A stretch of DNA of 64,000 nucleotides, taken from Sipunculus nudus. Its lineage: Eukaryota; Annelida; Sipuncula; Golfingiida; Sipunculidae. The position numbers were made by a program, and so were the translations under genes. The stretch is taken from positions 95,316,723-95,380,722 of the forward strand of contig CM049309.1 of the NCBI GenBank assembly GCA_026874595.1, given 5' to 3'. The notes beneath the pieces are model-generated. The model was not told the origin of the DNA. It did not search any database and saw nothing but the letters and a program-made list of their open reading frames with translations. Shown piece by piece: positions 34,601 through 48,184 of the stretch (position 1 is the stretch's first letter; every line of letters begins with the position of its first letter).

Positions 34601-36559
34601 AAGGAGCAATCATTCTGACATCACAATGTATAAAGTACGATGTATACAGTACGATGTATACAGTGTGATGTATAAGGAGTAATCATTCTGATATCACGAT
34701 GTATAAAATACGATGCATACAGGACGATGTATACACTACGATGTATAAGGAATGATCATTCTGACATTACGATGTATATAGTACGATGTATACAGTAGGA
34801 TGTATACAGTACGATGCTTACAGTGCGATATATAAGGAGTAATCATTCTTACATCACGATGTATATAGTACGATGTATAGAGTACGATGTATACAGTACG
34901 ATGTATACAGTACGATGTATACAGTACGATGTATAAGGAGTATTTATCCTGACAGCACTATGTATACAGAACGATGTATACAGTACGATGTATAAGGAGT
35001 AATTATCCTGACATCACGATGTATACAGAACGATGTATACAGTACGATGTATAAGGAGTAATCATCCTGACAGCACGATGTATACAGAACGATGTATAAG
35101 GATAAATCATTCTGACATCATGATGTATATAGTACCATGTATACAGTACAATAAATACAGTACGATTTATACAGTACGATGTATACACTACGATCCTTGC
35201 AGTGCGATATATAAGGAGTAATCATTCTTACATCACGATGTATATAGTACGATTTTTACAGTGGGATGTATACAGTACGATGTATACAGTACGATGTATA
35301 AGGAATGATCATTCTGACATTACGATGTATATAGTACGATGTATAGAGTACGATTTATACAGTACGATGTATACAGTACGATGAATACAGTACGATGTAT
35401 AAGGAGTATTTATCCTGACAGCACTATGTATACAGAACGATGTATACAGTACGATGTATAAGGAGTAATTATCCTGACATCACGATGTATACAGAACGAT
35501 GTATACAGTACGATGTATAAGGAGTAATCATCCTGACAGCACGATGTATACAGAACGATGTATAAGGATAAATCATTCTGACATCATGATGTATATAGTA
35601 CGATGTATACAGTACAATAAATACAGTACGATAAATACAGTACGATATAAGGAGTAATCATTCTGACAACAAGATGTATACAGTATAATGTATAAGGAGT
35701 AATCATTCTGACAGCAAGATGTATACAGCACGATGTATAAGGAGTAATCATTCTGACATCACAATGTATAAAGTACGATGTATACAGTACGATGTATACA
35801 GTACGATGTATAAGGAGTAATCATTCTGTCATCACAATGTATATAGGATGATGTATACAGTATGATGTATACAGTACCATGTTTACAGTACGATGTATAC
35901 AGTACGATGAATAAGGAGTAATCATTCTGACTTCACAATGTATATACTACGATGTATACGGTACGATGTATACAGTACGATATATAAGGAGTAATCATTC
36001 TGAAATCGCGATGTATATAGTACGATGTTTACAGTGCGATGTATAAGGAGTATTCATCCAGACAGCATGATGTATACAGAACGATGTAAACAGTACGATG
36101 TATAAGGAGTATTCATCGTGACTGCACGGTGTATACAGTACGATGTATACAGTACGATGTATACAGTACGATGTTTACTGTACGATGTACAAGGAGTAAT
36201 CATCCTTACAATACGATGTATATAGTACGATGTATACAGTACGATGTATAGAGTACGATGTATACAGTACGATGTTTACAGTACGATGTATACAGTAAGA
36301 TGTATAAAGTACGATATATAAGGAGTAATCATCCTGACAGCACGATGTATACAGAACGATGTATATAGTACGATGTATAAGGAGTATTCATCGTGACAGC
36401 ACGATGTATACAGAACGATGTATACAGTACGATGTATACATTACGATGTATACAGTACGATGTATAAGGAGTTATCATTCTGACATCACGATTAATATGG
36501 TACGATGTAGACGATACGATGTATAAAGTACGATGTATAAGGAATGATCATTCTGACAT

Positions 36560-39530
36560 TACGAAGTATATAGTACAATGCATACAGTAAGATTTATACA
36601 GTACGATGTATAAGGAGTAATCATTCTGACATCACGATGTATAGAGTACGATATGTACAGTACGATGTATACAGTAGCATGTATAAGGAGTAACCATTCT
36701 GACATCACGATGTATACAGTACGATGGATTCAGTACGATGTATACAGTGCTATGTATAAGGAATGATCATTCTGACATTACGATGTATATAGTACGATGT
36801 ATACAGTACGATGTATACAGTACGATGCTTACAGTGCGATATATAAGGAGTAATCATTCTTACATCACGATGTATATAGTACGATGTATAGAGTACGATG
36901 TATAGAGTACGATGTATACAGTACGATGTATACAGTACGATGTATAAGGAGTATTTATCATGAAAGCACGATGTATACAGAACGATGTATACAGTTAATG
37001 TATAAGGAGTATTTATCATGACAGCACGATGTATACAGAACGATGTATACAGTACGATGTTTAAGGAGTATTTATCCTGACATCACGATGTATACAGAAC
37101 GATGTTTAAAGATAAATCATTCTGACATCATGATGTATATAGTACGATGTATATAGTACGATTTATACAGTACGATAAATACAGTACGATATAAGGAGTA
37201 ATCATTCTGACAGCAAGATGTATACAGTACGATGTACAAGGAGTAATCATTCTGACAGCAAGATGTATACAGCACGATGTATAAGGAGCAATCATTCTGA
37301 CATCACAATGTATATAGTACGATGTATAAGGAGTATTCATCGTGACAGCACGATTTATACAGAACGATGTATACAGTACGATGTATACAGTACGATGTAT
37401 ACAGTACGATGTATAAGGAGTTATCATTCTGACATCACGATTAATATGGTACGATGTAGACGATACGATGTATAAAGTACGATGTATAAGGAGTAATCAT
37501 TCTGACATCACGATGTATAAAGTACGATATGTACAGTACGATGTATACAGTAGCATGTATAAGGAGTAACCATTCTGACATCACGATGTTTACAGTACGA
37601 TGGATACAGTACGATGTATACAGTACGATGCTAAGAGTACGAAGTATAAGGAGTAATCATTCTGACATCACGATGTATATAGTACAATGCATACAGTAAG
37701 ATTTATACAGTACGATGTATAAGGAGAAATCATTCTGACATCACGATGTATAGAGTACGATATGTACAGTACGATGTATACAGTAGCATGTATAAGGAGT
37801 AACCATTCTGACATCACGATGTATACAGTACGATGGATTCAGTACGATGTATACAGTGCTATGTATAAGGAATGATCATTCTGACATTACGATGTATATA
37901 GTACGATGTATACAGTACGATGTATACAGTACGATGCTTACAGTGCGATATATAAGGAGTAATCATTCTTACATCACGATGTATATAGTACGATGTATAG
38001 AGTACGATGTATAGAGTACGATGTATACAGTACGATGTATACAGTACGATGTATAAGGAGTATTTATCATGAAAGCACGATGTATACAGAACGATGTATA
38101 CAGTTAATGTATAAGGAGTATTTATCATGACAGCACGATGTATACAGAACGATGTATACAGTACGATGTTTAAGGAGTATTTATCCTGACATCACGATGT
38201 ATACAGAACGATGTTTAAAGATAAATCATTCTGACATCATGATGTATATAGTACGATGTATATAGTACGATTTATACAGTACGATAAATACAGTACGATA
38301 TAAGGAGTAATCATTCTGACAGCAAGATGTATACAGTACGATGTACAAGGAGTAATCATTCTGACAGCAAGATGTATACAGCACGATGTATAAGGAGCAA
38401 TCATTCTGACATCACAATGTATATAGTACGATGTATAAGGAGTATTCATCGTGACAGCACGATTTATACAGAACGATGTATACAGTACGATGTATACAGT
38501 ACGATGTATACAGTACGATGTATAAGGAGTTATCATTCTGACATCACGATTAATATGGTACGATGTAGACGATACGATGTATAAAGTACGATGTATAAGG
38601 AGTAATCATTCTGACATCACGATGTATAAAGTACGATATGTACAGTACGATGTATACAGTAGCATGTATAAGGAGTAACCATTCTGACATCACGATGTTT
38701 ACAGTACGATGGATACAGTACGATGTATACAGTACGATGCTAAGAGTACGAAGTATAAGGAGTAATCATTCTGACATCACGATGTATATAGTACAATGCA
38801 TACAGTAAGATTTATACAGTACGATGTATAAGGAGAAATCATTCTGACATCACGATGTATAGAGTACGATATATACAGTACGATGTATACAGTAGCATGT
38901 ATAAGGAGTAACCATTCTGACATCACGATGTATACAGTACGATGGATTCAGTACGATGTATACAGTGCTATGTATAAGGAATGATCATTCTGACATTACG
39001 ATGTATATAGTACGATGTATACAGTACGATGTATACAGTACGATGCTTACAGTGCGATATATAAGGAGTAATCATTCTTACATCACGATGTATATAGTAC
39101 GATGTATAGAGTACGATGTATACAGTACGATGTATACAGTACGATGTATACAGTACGATGTATAAGGAGTATTTATCATGAAAGCACGATGTATACAGAA
39201 CGATGTATACAGTTAATGTATAAGGAGTATTTATCATGACAGCACGATGTATACAGAACGATGTATACAGTACGATGTATAAGGAGTATTTATCCTGACA
39301 TCACGATGTATACAGAACGATGTTTAAAGATAAATCATTCTGACATCATGATGTATATAGTACGATGTATATAGTACGATGTATACAGTACGATAAATAC
39401 AGTACGATATAAGGAGTAATCATTCTGACAGCAAGATGTATACAGTACGATGTACAAGGAGTAATCATTCTGACAGCAAGATGTATACAGCACGATGTAT
39501 AAGGAGCAATCATTCTGACATCACAATGTA
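36560..39530. repeat. 1,109-bp higher-order repeat, about 2.7 copies
   Basis: Landmarks recur at exactly +1,109: the block with ACAATGCATACAGTAAGATT at about 36569, 37678 and 38787, and the short-unit anomaly CAGTTAATGTATAAGG near 36992, 38101 and 39210. Differences are few. Parts of the same block occur again near 40080-40960 and 45050-45950. Confidence 0.92.
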
Positions 39531-40079
39531 TAAAGTACGATGTATACAGTACGATGTAAACAGTATGATGTATAAGGAGTAATCATTCTGATATCACGAT
39601 GTATAAAATACGATGCATACAGGACGATGTATACACTACGATGTATAAGGAATGATCATTCTGACATTACGATGTATATAGTACGATGTATACAGTAGGA
39701 TGTATACAGTACGATGCTTACAGTGCGATATATAAGGAGTAATCATTCTTACATCACGATGTATATAGTACGATGTATAGAGTACGATGTATACAGTACG
39801 ATGTATACAGTACGATGTATACAGTACGATGTATAAGGAGTATTTATCCTGACAGCACTATGTATACAGAACGATGTATACAGTACGATGTATAAGGAGT
39901 AATTATCCTGACATCACGATGTATACAGAACGATGTATACAGTACGATGTATAAGGAGTAATCATCCTGACAGCACGATGTATACAGAACGATGTATAAG
40001 GATAAATCATTCTGACATCATGATGTATATAGTACCATGTATACAGTACAATAAATACAGTACGATTTATACAGTACGA

Positions 40080-43000
40080 TGTATAAGGAGTAATCATTCT
40101 GACATCACGATGTATAGAGTACGATATGTACAGTACGATGTATACAGTAGCATGTATAAGGAGTAACCATTCTGACATCACGATGTTTACAGTACGATGG
40201 ATACAGTACGATGTATACAGTACGATGCTAAGAGTACGAAGTATAAGGAGTAATCATTCTGACATCACGATGTATATAGTACAATGCATACAGTAAGATT
40301 TATACAGTACGATGTATAAGGAGAAATCATTCTGACATCACGATGTATAGAGTACGATATATACAGTACGATGTATACAGTAGCATGTATAAGGAGTAAC
40401 CATTCTGACATCACGATGTATACAGTACGATGGATTCAGTACGATGTATACAGTGCTATGTATAAGGAATGATCATTCTGACATTACGATGTATATAGTA
40501 CGATGTATACAGTACGATGTATACAGTACGATGCTTACAGTGCGATATATAAGGAGTAATCATTCTTACATCACGATGTATATAGTACGATGTATAGAGT
40601 ACGATGTATAGAGTACGATGTATACAGTACGATGTATACAGTACGATGTATAAGGAGTATTTATCATGAAAGCACGATGTATACAGAACGATGTATACAG
40701 TTAATGTATAAGGAGTATTTATCATGACAGCACGATGTATACAGAACGATGTATACAGTACGATGTATAAGGAGTATTTATCCTGACATCACGATGTATA
40801 CAGAACGATGTATAAAGATAAATCATTCTGACATCATGATGTATATAGTACGATGTATATAGTACGATGTATACAGTACGATAAATACAGTACGATATAA
40901 GGAGTAATCATTCTGACAGCAAGATGTATACAGTACGATGTACAAGGAGTAATCATTCTGACAGCAAGATGTATACAGCACGATGTATAAGAAGCAATCA
41001 TTCTGACATCACAATGTATAAAGTACGATGTATACAGTACGATGTAAACAGTATGATGTATAAGGAGTAATCATTCTGATATCACGATGTATAAAATACG
41101 ATGCATACAGGACGATGTATACACTACGATGTATAAGGAATGATCATTCTGACATTACGATGTATATAGTACGATGTATACAGTAGGATGTATACAGTAC
41201 GATGCTTACAGTGCGATATATAAGGAGTAATCATTCTTACATCACGATGTATATAGTACGATGTATAGAGTACGATGTATACAGTACGATGTATACAGTA
41301 CGATGTATACAGTACGATGTATAAGGAGTATTTATCCTGACAGCACTATGTATACAGAACGTTGTATACAGTACGATGTATAAGGAGTTATTATCCTGAC
41401 ATCACGATGTATACAGAACGATGTATACAGTACGATGTATAAGGAGTAATCATCCTGACAGCACGATGTATACAGAACGATGTATAAGGATAAATCATTC
41501 TGACATCATGATGTATATAGTACCATGTATACAGTACAATAAATACAGTACGATAAATACAGTACGATATAAGGAGTAATCATTCTGACAGCAAGATGTA
41601 TACAGTATGATGTATAAGGAGTAATCATTCTGACAGCAAGATGTATACAGCACGATGTATAAGGAGTAATCATTCTGACATCACAATGTATAAAGTACGA
41701 TGTATACAGTACGATGTATACAGTATGATATATAAGGAGTAATCATTCTGATATCACGATGTATAAAGTACGATGCATACAGGACGATGTATACAGTACA
41801 ATGTATACAGTACGATGTATACACCACGATATATAAGGAGTAGTCATTCTGACATCACAATGTATATAGTATGATGTATACAGTACGATGTATACAGTAC
41901 GATATTTAAGGATAAATCATTCTGACATCATGATGTATAGTACGATGTATACAGTACGATGTATTCAGTACAATGAATACAGATACGATATAAGGAGTAA
42001 TAATTCTGACAGCAAGATGTTTATAGAACCATGTATATGGAATAATCATTCTGACATCACAATGTATATAGTATGAAGTATACAGCACGATGTATAAAGT
42101 AAGCGGTATAAGGATAAATCATTCTGACAGCACGATGTATATAGTACGATGTATACAGTATGATGAATACAGTCCGATATAAGGAGTATTCATTCTGACA
42201 TCAAGATGTATACAGTACGATGAAGAAGCAGTAGTCATTCTGACATCACCGTGTATATAGTACGATGTATACAGTACGATGTATAAGTAGTAGTCATTCT
42301 GACATCACGATGTATAAAGTACGATGTATACAGTACGATGTATACAGTACGATATATAAGGAGTAATCATTCTGACATCACGATGTAAACAGTACGATGT
42401 ATACAGTACGATGTATAAGGAGTAATCACTCTGACCTCACGATGTATATAGTACGATGTATACAATACGATGTATAAAGAGTAATCATTCTGACAGCACG
42501 ATGTATAGAGTACGATGTATACAGTACGATATATAAGGAGACATCATTCTGACATCACGATGTATATAGTACGATGTATACAATACGATGTATAAAGAGT
42601 AATCATTCTGACAGCACGATGTATAGAGTACGATGTATACAGTACGATATATAAGGAGACATCATTCTGACATCACGATGTATATAGTACGATGTATACA
42701 ATACGATGTATAAAGAGTAATCATTCTGACAGCACGATGTATATAGTACGATGTATTCAGTATGATTTATAAGGAGTAATCATTCTGACATCACGATGTA
42801 TATAGTACGATGTATACAGTATGATTTATAAAGAGTAATCATTCTGACAGCACGATGTATAGAGTACGATGTATTCAGTACGATAAATATGGAGAAATCA
42901 TTCTGACATCACGATGTATATAGTACGATATGTAAGGAATAATCATTCTGACATCACGATGTATATAGAACGATGTATACAGTACGATGTATACAGTACA

Positions 43001-43360
43001 TTGTAAACAGTACGATGAAGAAGTAATCATTCTGACAGCAAGATGTAAAAATTATGATGTATTAAATGACGATGTTTATAGTATGATGTAAATATTGAAA
43101 TGTATACAGTACGATGTATAAGGAGTAATCATTCTGAAAGCACGATGTATACAGTACGATGTATACAGTGCGATGTATAGAGGTAATCATTCTGACAGTA
43201 CGATGTATACAGTACGATGTATACAGTACGATGTATAAGGAGTAATCATTCTGACAGTACGATGTATACACTACGATGTATAGAGTACGATGTATACAGT
43301 ACGATGAATACAGTACGATATAAGGAGTAATCATTCTGACAGCAAGATGGATACAGTACG
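40080..43360. repeat. Higher-order block B (about 4.97 kb), first copy
   Basis: Matches 45053-48100. The offset is 4,973 bp over the left half (for example 41482 and 46455) and falls to about 4,741 bp at the right (43181 and 47922) because of internal length differences. It contains the only non-canonical tail of the array (TGATGTAAATATTGAAATG near 43083), also seen at 47824. Confidence 0.85.
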
Positions 43361-45052
43361 ATGTATACAGTACGATGTATAAGGAGTATTTATCCTGACA
43401 TCACGATGTATACAGGACGATGTATAAGGATAAATCATTCTGACATCATGATGTATATAGTACGATGTATATAGTACGATTTATACAGTACGATAAATAC
43501 AGTTCGATATAAGGAGTAATCATTCTGACAGCAAGATGTATACAGTACGATGTACAAGGAGTAATCATTCTGACAGCAAGATGTATACAGCACGATGTAT
43601 AAGGAGCAATCATTCTGACATCACAATGTATAAAGTACGATGTATACAGTACGATGTATACAATATGATGTATAAGGAATAATCATTCTGATATCACGAT
43701 GTATAAAATACGATGCATACAGGACGATGTATACACTACGATGTATAAGGAATGATCATTCTGACATTACGATGTATATAGTACGATGTATACAGTACGA
43801 TGTATACACTACGATCCTTGCAGTGCGATATATAAGGAGTAATCATTCTTACATCACGATGTATATAGTACGATTTTTACAGTGGGATGTATACAGTACG
43901 ATGTATACAGTACGATGTATAAGGAATGATCATTCTGACATTACGATGTATATAGTACGATGTATAGAGTACGATTTATACAGTACGATGTATACAGTAC
44001 GATGAATACAGTACGATGTATAAGGAGTATTTATCCTGACAGCACTATGTATACAGAACGATGTATACAGTACGATGTATAAGGAGTAATTATCCTGACA
44101 TCACGATGTATACAGAACGATGTATACAGTACGATGTATAAGGAGTAATCATCCTGACAGCACGATGTATACAGAACGATGTATAAGGAGTAATCATTCT
44201 GACATCACAATGTATAAAGTACGATGTATACAGTACGATGTATACAGTACGATGTATAAGGAGTAATCATTCTGTCATCACAATGTATATAGGATGATGT
44301 ATACAGTATGATGTATACAGTACCATGTTTACAGTACGATGTATACAGTACGATGAATAAGGAGTAATCATTCTGACTTCACAATGTATATACTACGATG
44401 TATACGGTACGATGTATACAGTACGATATATAAGGAGTAATCATTCTGAAATCGCGATGTATATAGTACGATGTTTACAGTGCGATGTATAAGGAGTATT
44501 CATCCAGACAGCATGATGTATACAGAACGATGTAAACAGTACGATGTATAAGGAGTATTCATCGTGACTGCACGGTGTATACAGTACGATGTATACAGTA
44601 CGATGTATACAGTACGATGTTTACTGTACGATGTACAAGGAGTAATCATCCTTACAATACGATGTATATAGTACGATGTATACAGTACGATGTATAGAGT
44701 ACGATGTATACAGTACGATGTTTACAGTACGATGTATACAGTAAGATATATAAAGTACGATATATAAGGAGTAATCATCCTGACAGCACGATGTATACAG
44801 AACGATGTATATAGTACGATGTATAAGGAGTATTCATCGTGACAGCAAGATGTATACAGAACGATGTATACAGTACGATGTATACAGTACGATGTATACA
44901 GTACGATGTATAAGGAGTAATCATTCTGACATCACGATTAATATGGTACGATGTAGACGATACGATGTATAAAGTACGATGTATAAGGAATGATCATTCT
45001 GACATTACGATGTATATAGTACAATGCATACAGTAAGATTTATACAGTACGA

Positions 45053-48000
45053 TGTATAAGGAGTAATCATTCTGACATCACGATGTATAGAGTACGATAT
45101 GTACAGTACGATGTATACAGTAGCATGTATAAGGAGTAACCATTCTGACATCACGATGTTTACAGTACGATGGATACAGTACGATGTATACAGTACGATG
45201 CTAAGAGTACGAAGTATAAGGAGTAATCATTCTGACATCACGATGTATATAGTACAATGCATACAGTAAGATTTATACAGTACGATGTATAAGGAGAAAT
45301 CATTCTGACATCACGATGTATAGAGTACGATATACACAGTACGATGTATACAGTAGCATGTATAAGGAGTAACCATTCTGACATCACGATGTATACAGTA
45401 CGATGGATTCAGTACGATGTATACAGTGCTATGTATAAGGAATGATCATTCTGACATTACGATGTATATAGTACGATGTATACAGTACGATGTATACAGT
45501 ACGATGCTTACAGTGCGATATATAAGGAGTAATCATTCTTACATCACGATGTATATAGTACGATGTATAGAGTACGATGTATAGAGTACGATGTATACAG
45601 TACGATGTATACAGTACGATGTATAAGGAGTATTTATCATGAAAGCACGATGTATACAGAACGATGTATACAGTTAATGTATAAGGAGTATTTATCATGA
45701 CAGCACGATGTATACAGAACGATGTATACAGTACGATGTATAAGGAGTATTTATCCTGACATCACGATGTATACAGAACGATGTATAAAGATAAATCATT
45801 CTGACATCATGATGTATATAGTACGATGTATATAGTACGATGTATACAGTACGATAAATACAGTACGATATAAGGAGTAATCATTCTGACAGCAAGATGT
45901 ATACAGTACGATGTACAAGGAGTAATCATTCTGACAGCAAGATGTATACAGCACGATGTATAAGGAGCAATCATTCTGACATCACAATGTATAAAGTACG
46001 ATGTATACAGTACGATGTAAACAGTATGATGTATAAGGAGTAATCATTCTGATATCACGATGTATAAAATACGATGCATACAGGACGATGTATACACTAC
46101 GATGTATAAGGAATGATCATTCTGACATTACGATGTATATAGTACGATGTATACAGTAGGATGTATACAGTACGATGCTTACAGTGCGATATATAAGGAG
46201 TAATCATTCTTACATCACGATGTATATAGTACGATGTATAGAGTACGATGTATACAGTACGATGTATACAGTACGATGTATACAGTACGATGTATAAGGA
46301 GTATTTATCCTGACAGCACTATGTATACAGAACGATGTATACAGTACGATGTATAAGGAGTTATTATCCTGACATCACGATGTATACAGAACGATGTATA
46401 CAGTACGATGTATAAGGAGTAATCATCCTGACAGCACGATGTATACAGAACGATGTATAAGGATAAATCATTCTGACATCATGATGTATATAGTACCATG
46501 TATAAAGTACGATGTATACAGTACGATGTATACAGTATGATATATAAGGAGTAATCATTCTGATATCACGATGTATAAAGTACGATGCATACAGGACGAT
46601 GTATACAGTACAATGTATACAGTTCGATGTATACACTACGATATATAAGGAGTAGTCATTCTGACATCACAATGTATATAGTATGATGTATACAGTACGA
46701 TCTATACAGTACGATATTTAAGGATAAATCATTCTGACATCATGATGTATAGTACGATGTATACAGTAGATGTATTCAGTACAATGAATACAGATACGAT
46801 ATAAGGAGTAATAATTCTGACAGCAAGATGTTTATAGAACCATGTATATGGAATAATCATTCTGACATTACAATGTATATAGTACGAAGTATACAGCACG
46901 TTGTATAAAGTAAGCGGTATAAGGATAAATCATTCTGACAGCACGATGTATATAGTACGATGTATACAGTATGATGAATACAGTCCGATATAAGGAGTAT
47001 TCATTCTGACATCAAGATGTATACAGTACGATGAAGAAGCAGTAGTCATTCTGACATCACCGTGTATACAGTACGATGTATACAGTACGATATATAAGGA
47101 GTAATCATTCTGACATCACGATGTAAACAGTACGATGTATACAGTACGATGTATAAGGAGTAATCATTCTGACCTCACGATGTATATAGTACGATGTATA
47201 CAATACGATGTATAAAGAGTAATCATTCTGACAGCACGATGTATAGAGTACGATGTATACAGTACGATATATAAGGAGACATCATTCTGACATCACGATG
47301 TATATAGTACGATGTATACAATACGATGTATAAAGAGTAATCATTCTGACAGCACGATGTATAGAGTACGATGTATACAGTACGATATATAAGGAGACAT
47401 CATTCTGACATCACGATGTATATAGTACGATGTATACAATACGATGTATAAAGAGTAATCATTCTGACAGCACGATGTATATAGTACGATGTATTCAGTA
47501 CGATGTATAAGGAGTAATCATTCTGACATCACGATGTATATAGTACGATGTATACAGTATGATTTATAAAGAGTAATCATTCTGACAGCACGATGTATAG
47601 AGTACGATGTATTCAGTACGATAAATATGGAGAAATCATTCTGACATCACGATGTATATAGTACGATATGTAAGGAATAATCATTCTGACATCACGATGT
47701 ATATAGAACGATGTATACAGTACGATGTATACAGTACATTGTAAACAGTACGATGTATAAGAAGTAATCATTCTGAAAGCACGATGTATAAATTATGATG
47801 TATTCAATGACGATGTTTATAGTATGATGTAAATATTGAAATGTATACAGTACGATGTATAAGGAGTAATCATTCTGAAAGCACGATGTATACAGTACGA
47901 TGTATACAGTGCGATGTATAGAGGTAATCATTCTGACAGTACGATGTATACAGTACGATGTATACAGTACGATGTATAAGGAGTAATCATTCTGACAGTA

Positions 48001-48100
48001 CGATGTATACACTACGATGTATAGAGTACGATGTATACAGTACGATGAATACAGTACGATATAAGGAGTAATCATTCTGACAGCAAGATGGATACAGTAC
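45053..48100. repeat. Higher-order block B, second copy
   Basis: Right-hand copy of block B, forming the right end of the array. The sequence between the two copies (43.38-45.05 kb) instead resembles 35.3-36.6 kb, so the array has been shuffled by more than one duplication. Confidence 0.85.
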
Positions 48101-48184
48101 GATGTATAAGGAGTAATCATTCTGACATCACAATGTATATAGTACGATGTATACAGTATGATGCATACAGTATGATGTATACAA

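Larger units (their letters stand above)
24000..48184. repeat. 24-kb array of a 14-bp palindromic minisatellite
   Basis: The monomer is ACGATGTATACAGT, with the perfect palindrome TGTATACA in its core. After every two to six monomers comes a 31-bp unit: ACGATGTAT, then AAGGAGTAATCAT, then TCTGACATC or CCTGACAGC. The left zone (24.0-25.4 kb) uses mostly CCTGACAGC/CCTGACGGT; from about 25.5 kb rightwards TCTGACATC dominates. Fourteen is not divisible by 3, so 42 bp cycles through all three frames (MYTVRCIQYDVYST on plus, YIVLYTSYCIHRTV on minus). All six frames stay open until a 31-bp unit supplies stops; every open frame here is therefore an artefact. Kilobase-scale internal duplications are listed separately. 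No unrelated insertion was seen. Confidence 0.97.

Noticed and set aside
24000-48184. CRISPR-like array (repeat plus regular spacers)
   Set aside because: The spacers are variants of one sequence, not unique; there is no leader and no cas gene, and the setting is eukaryotic.
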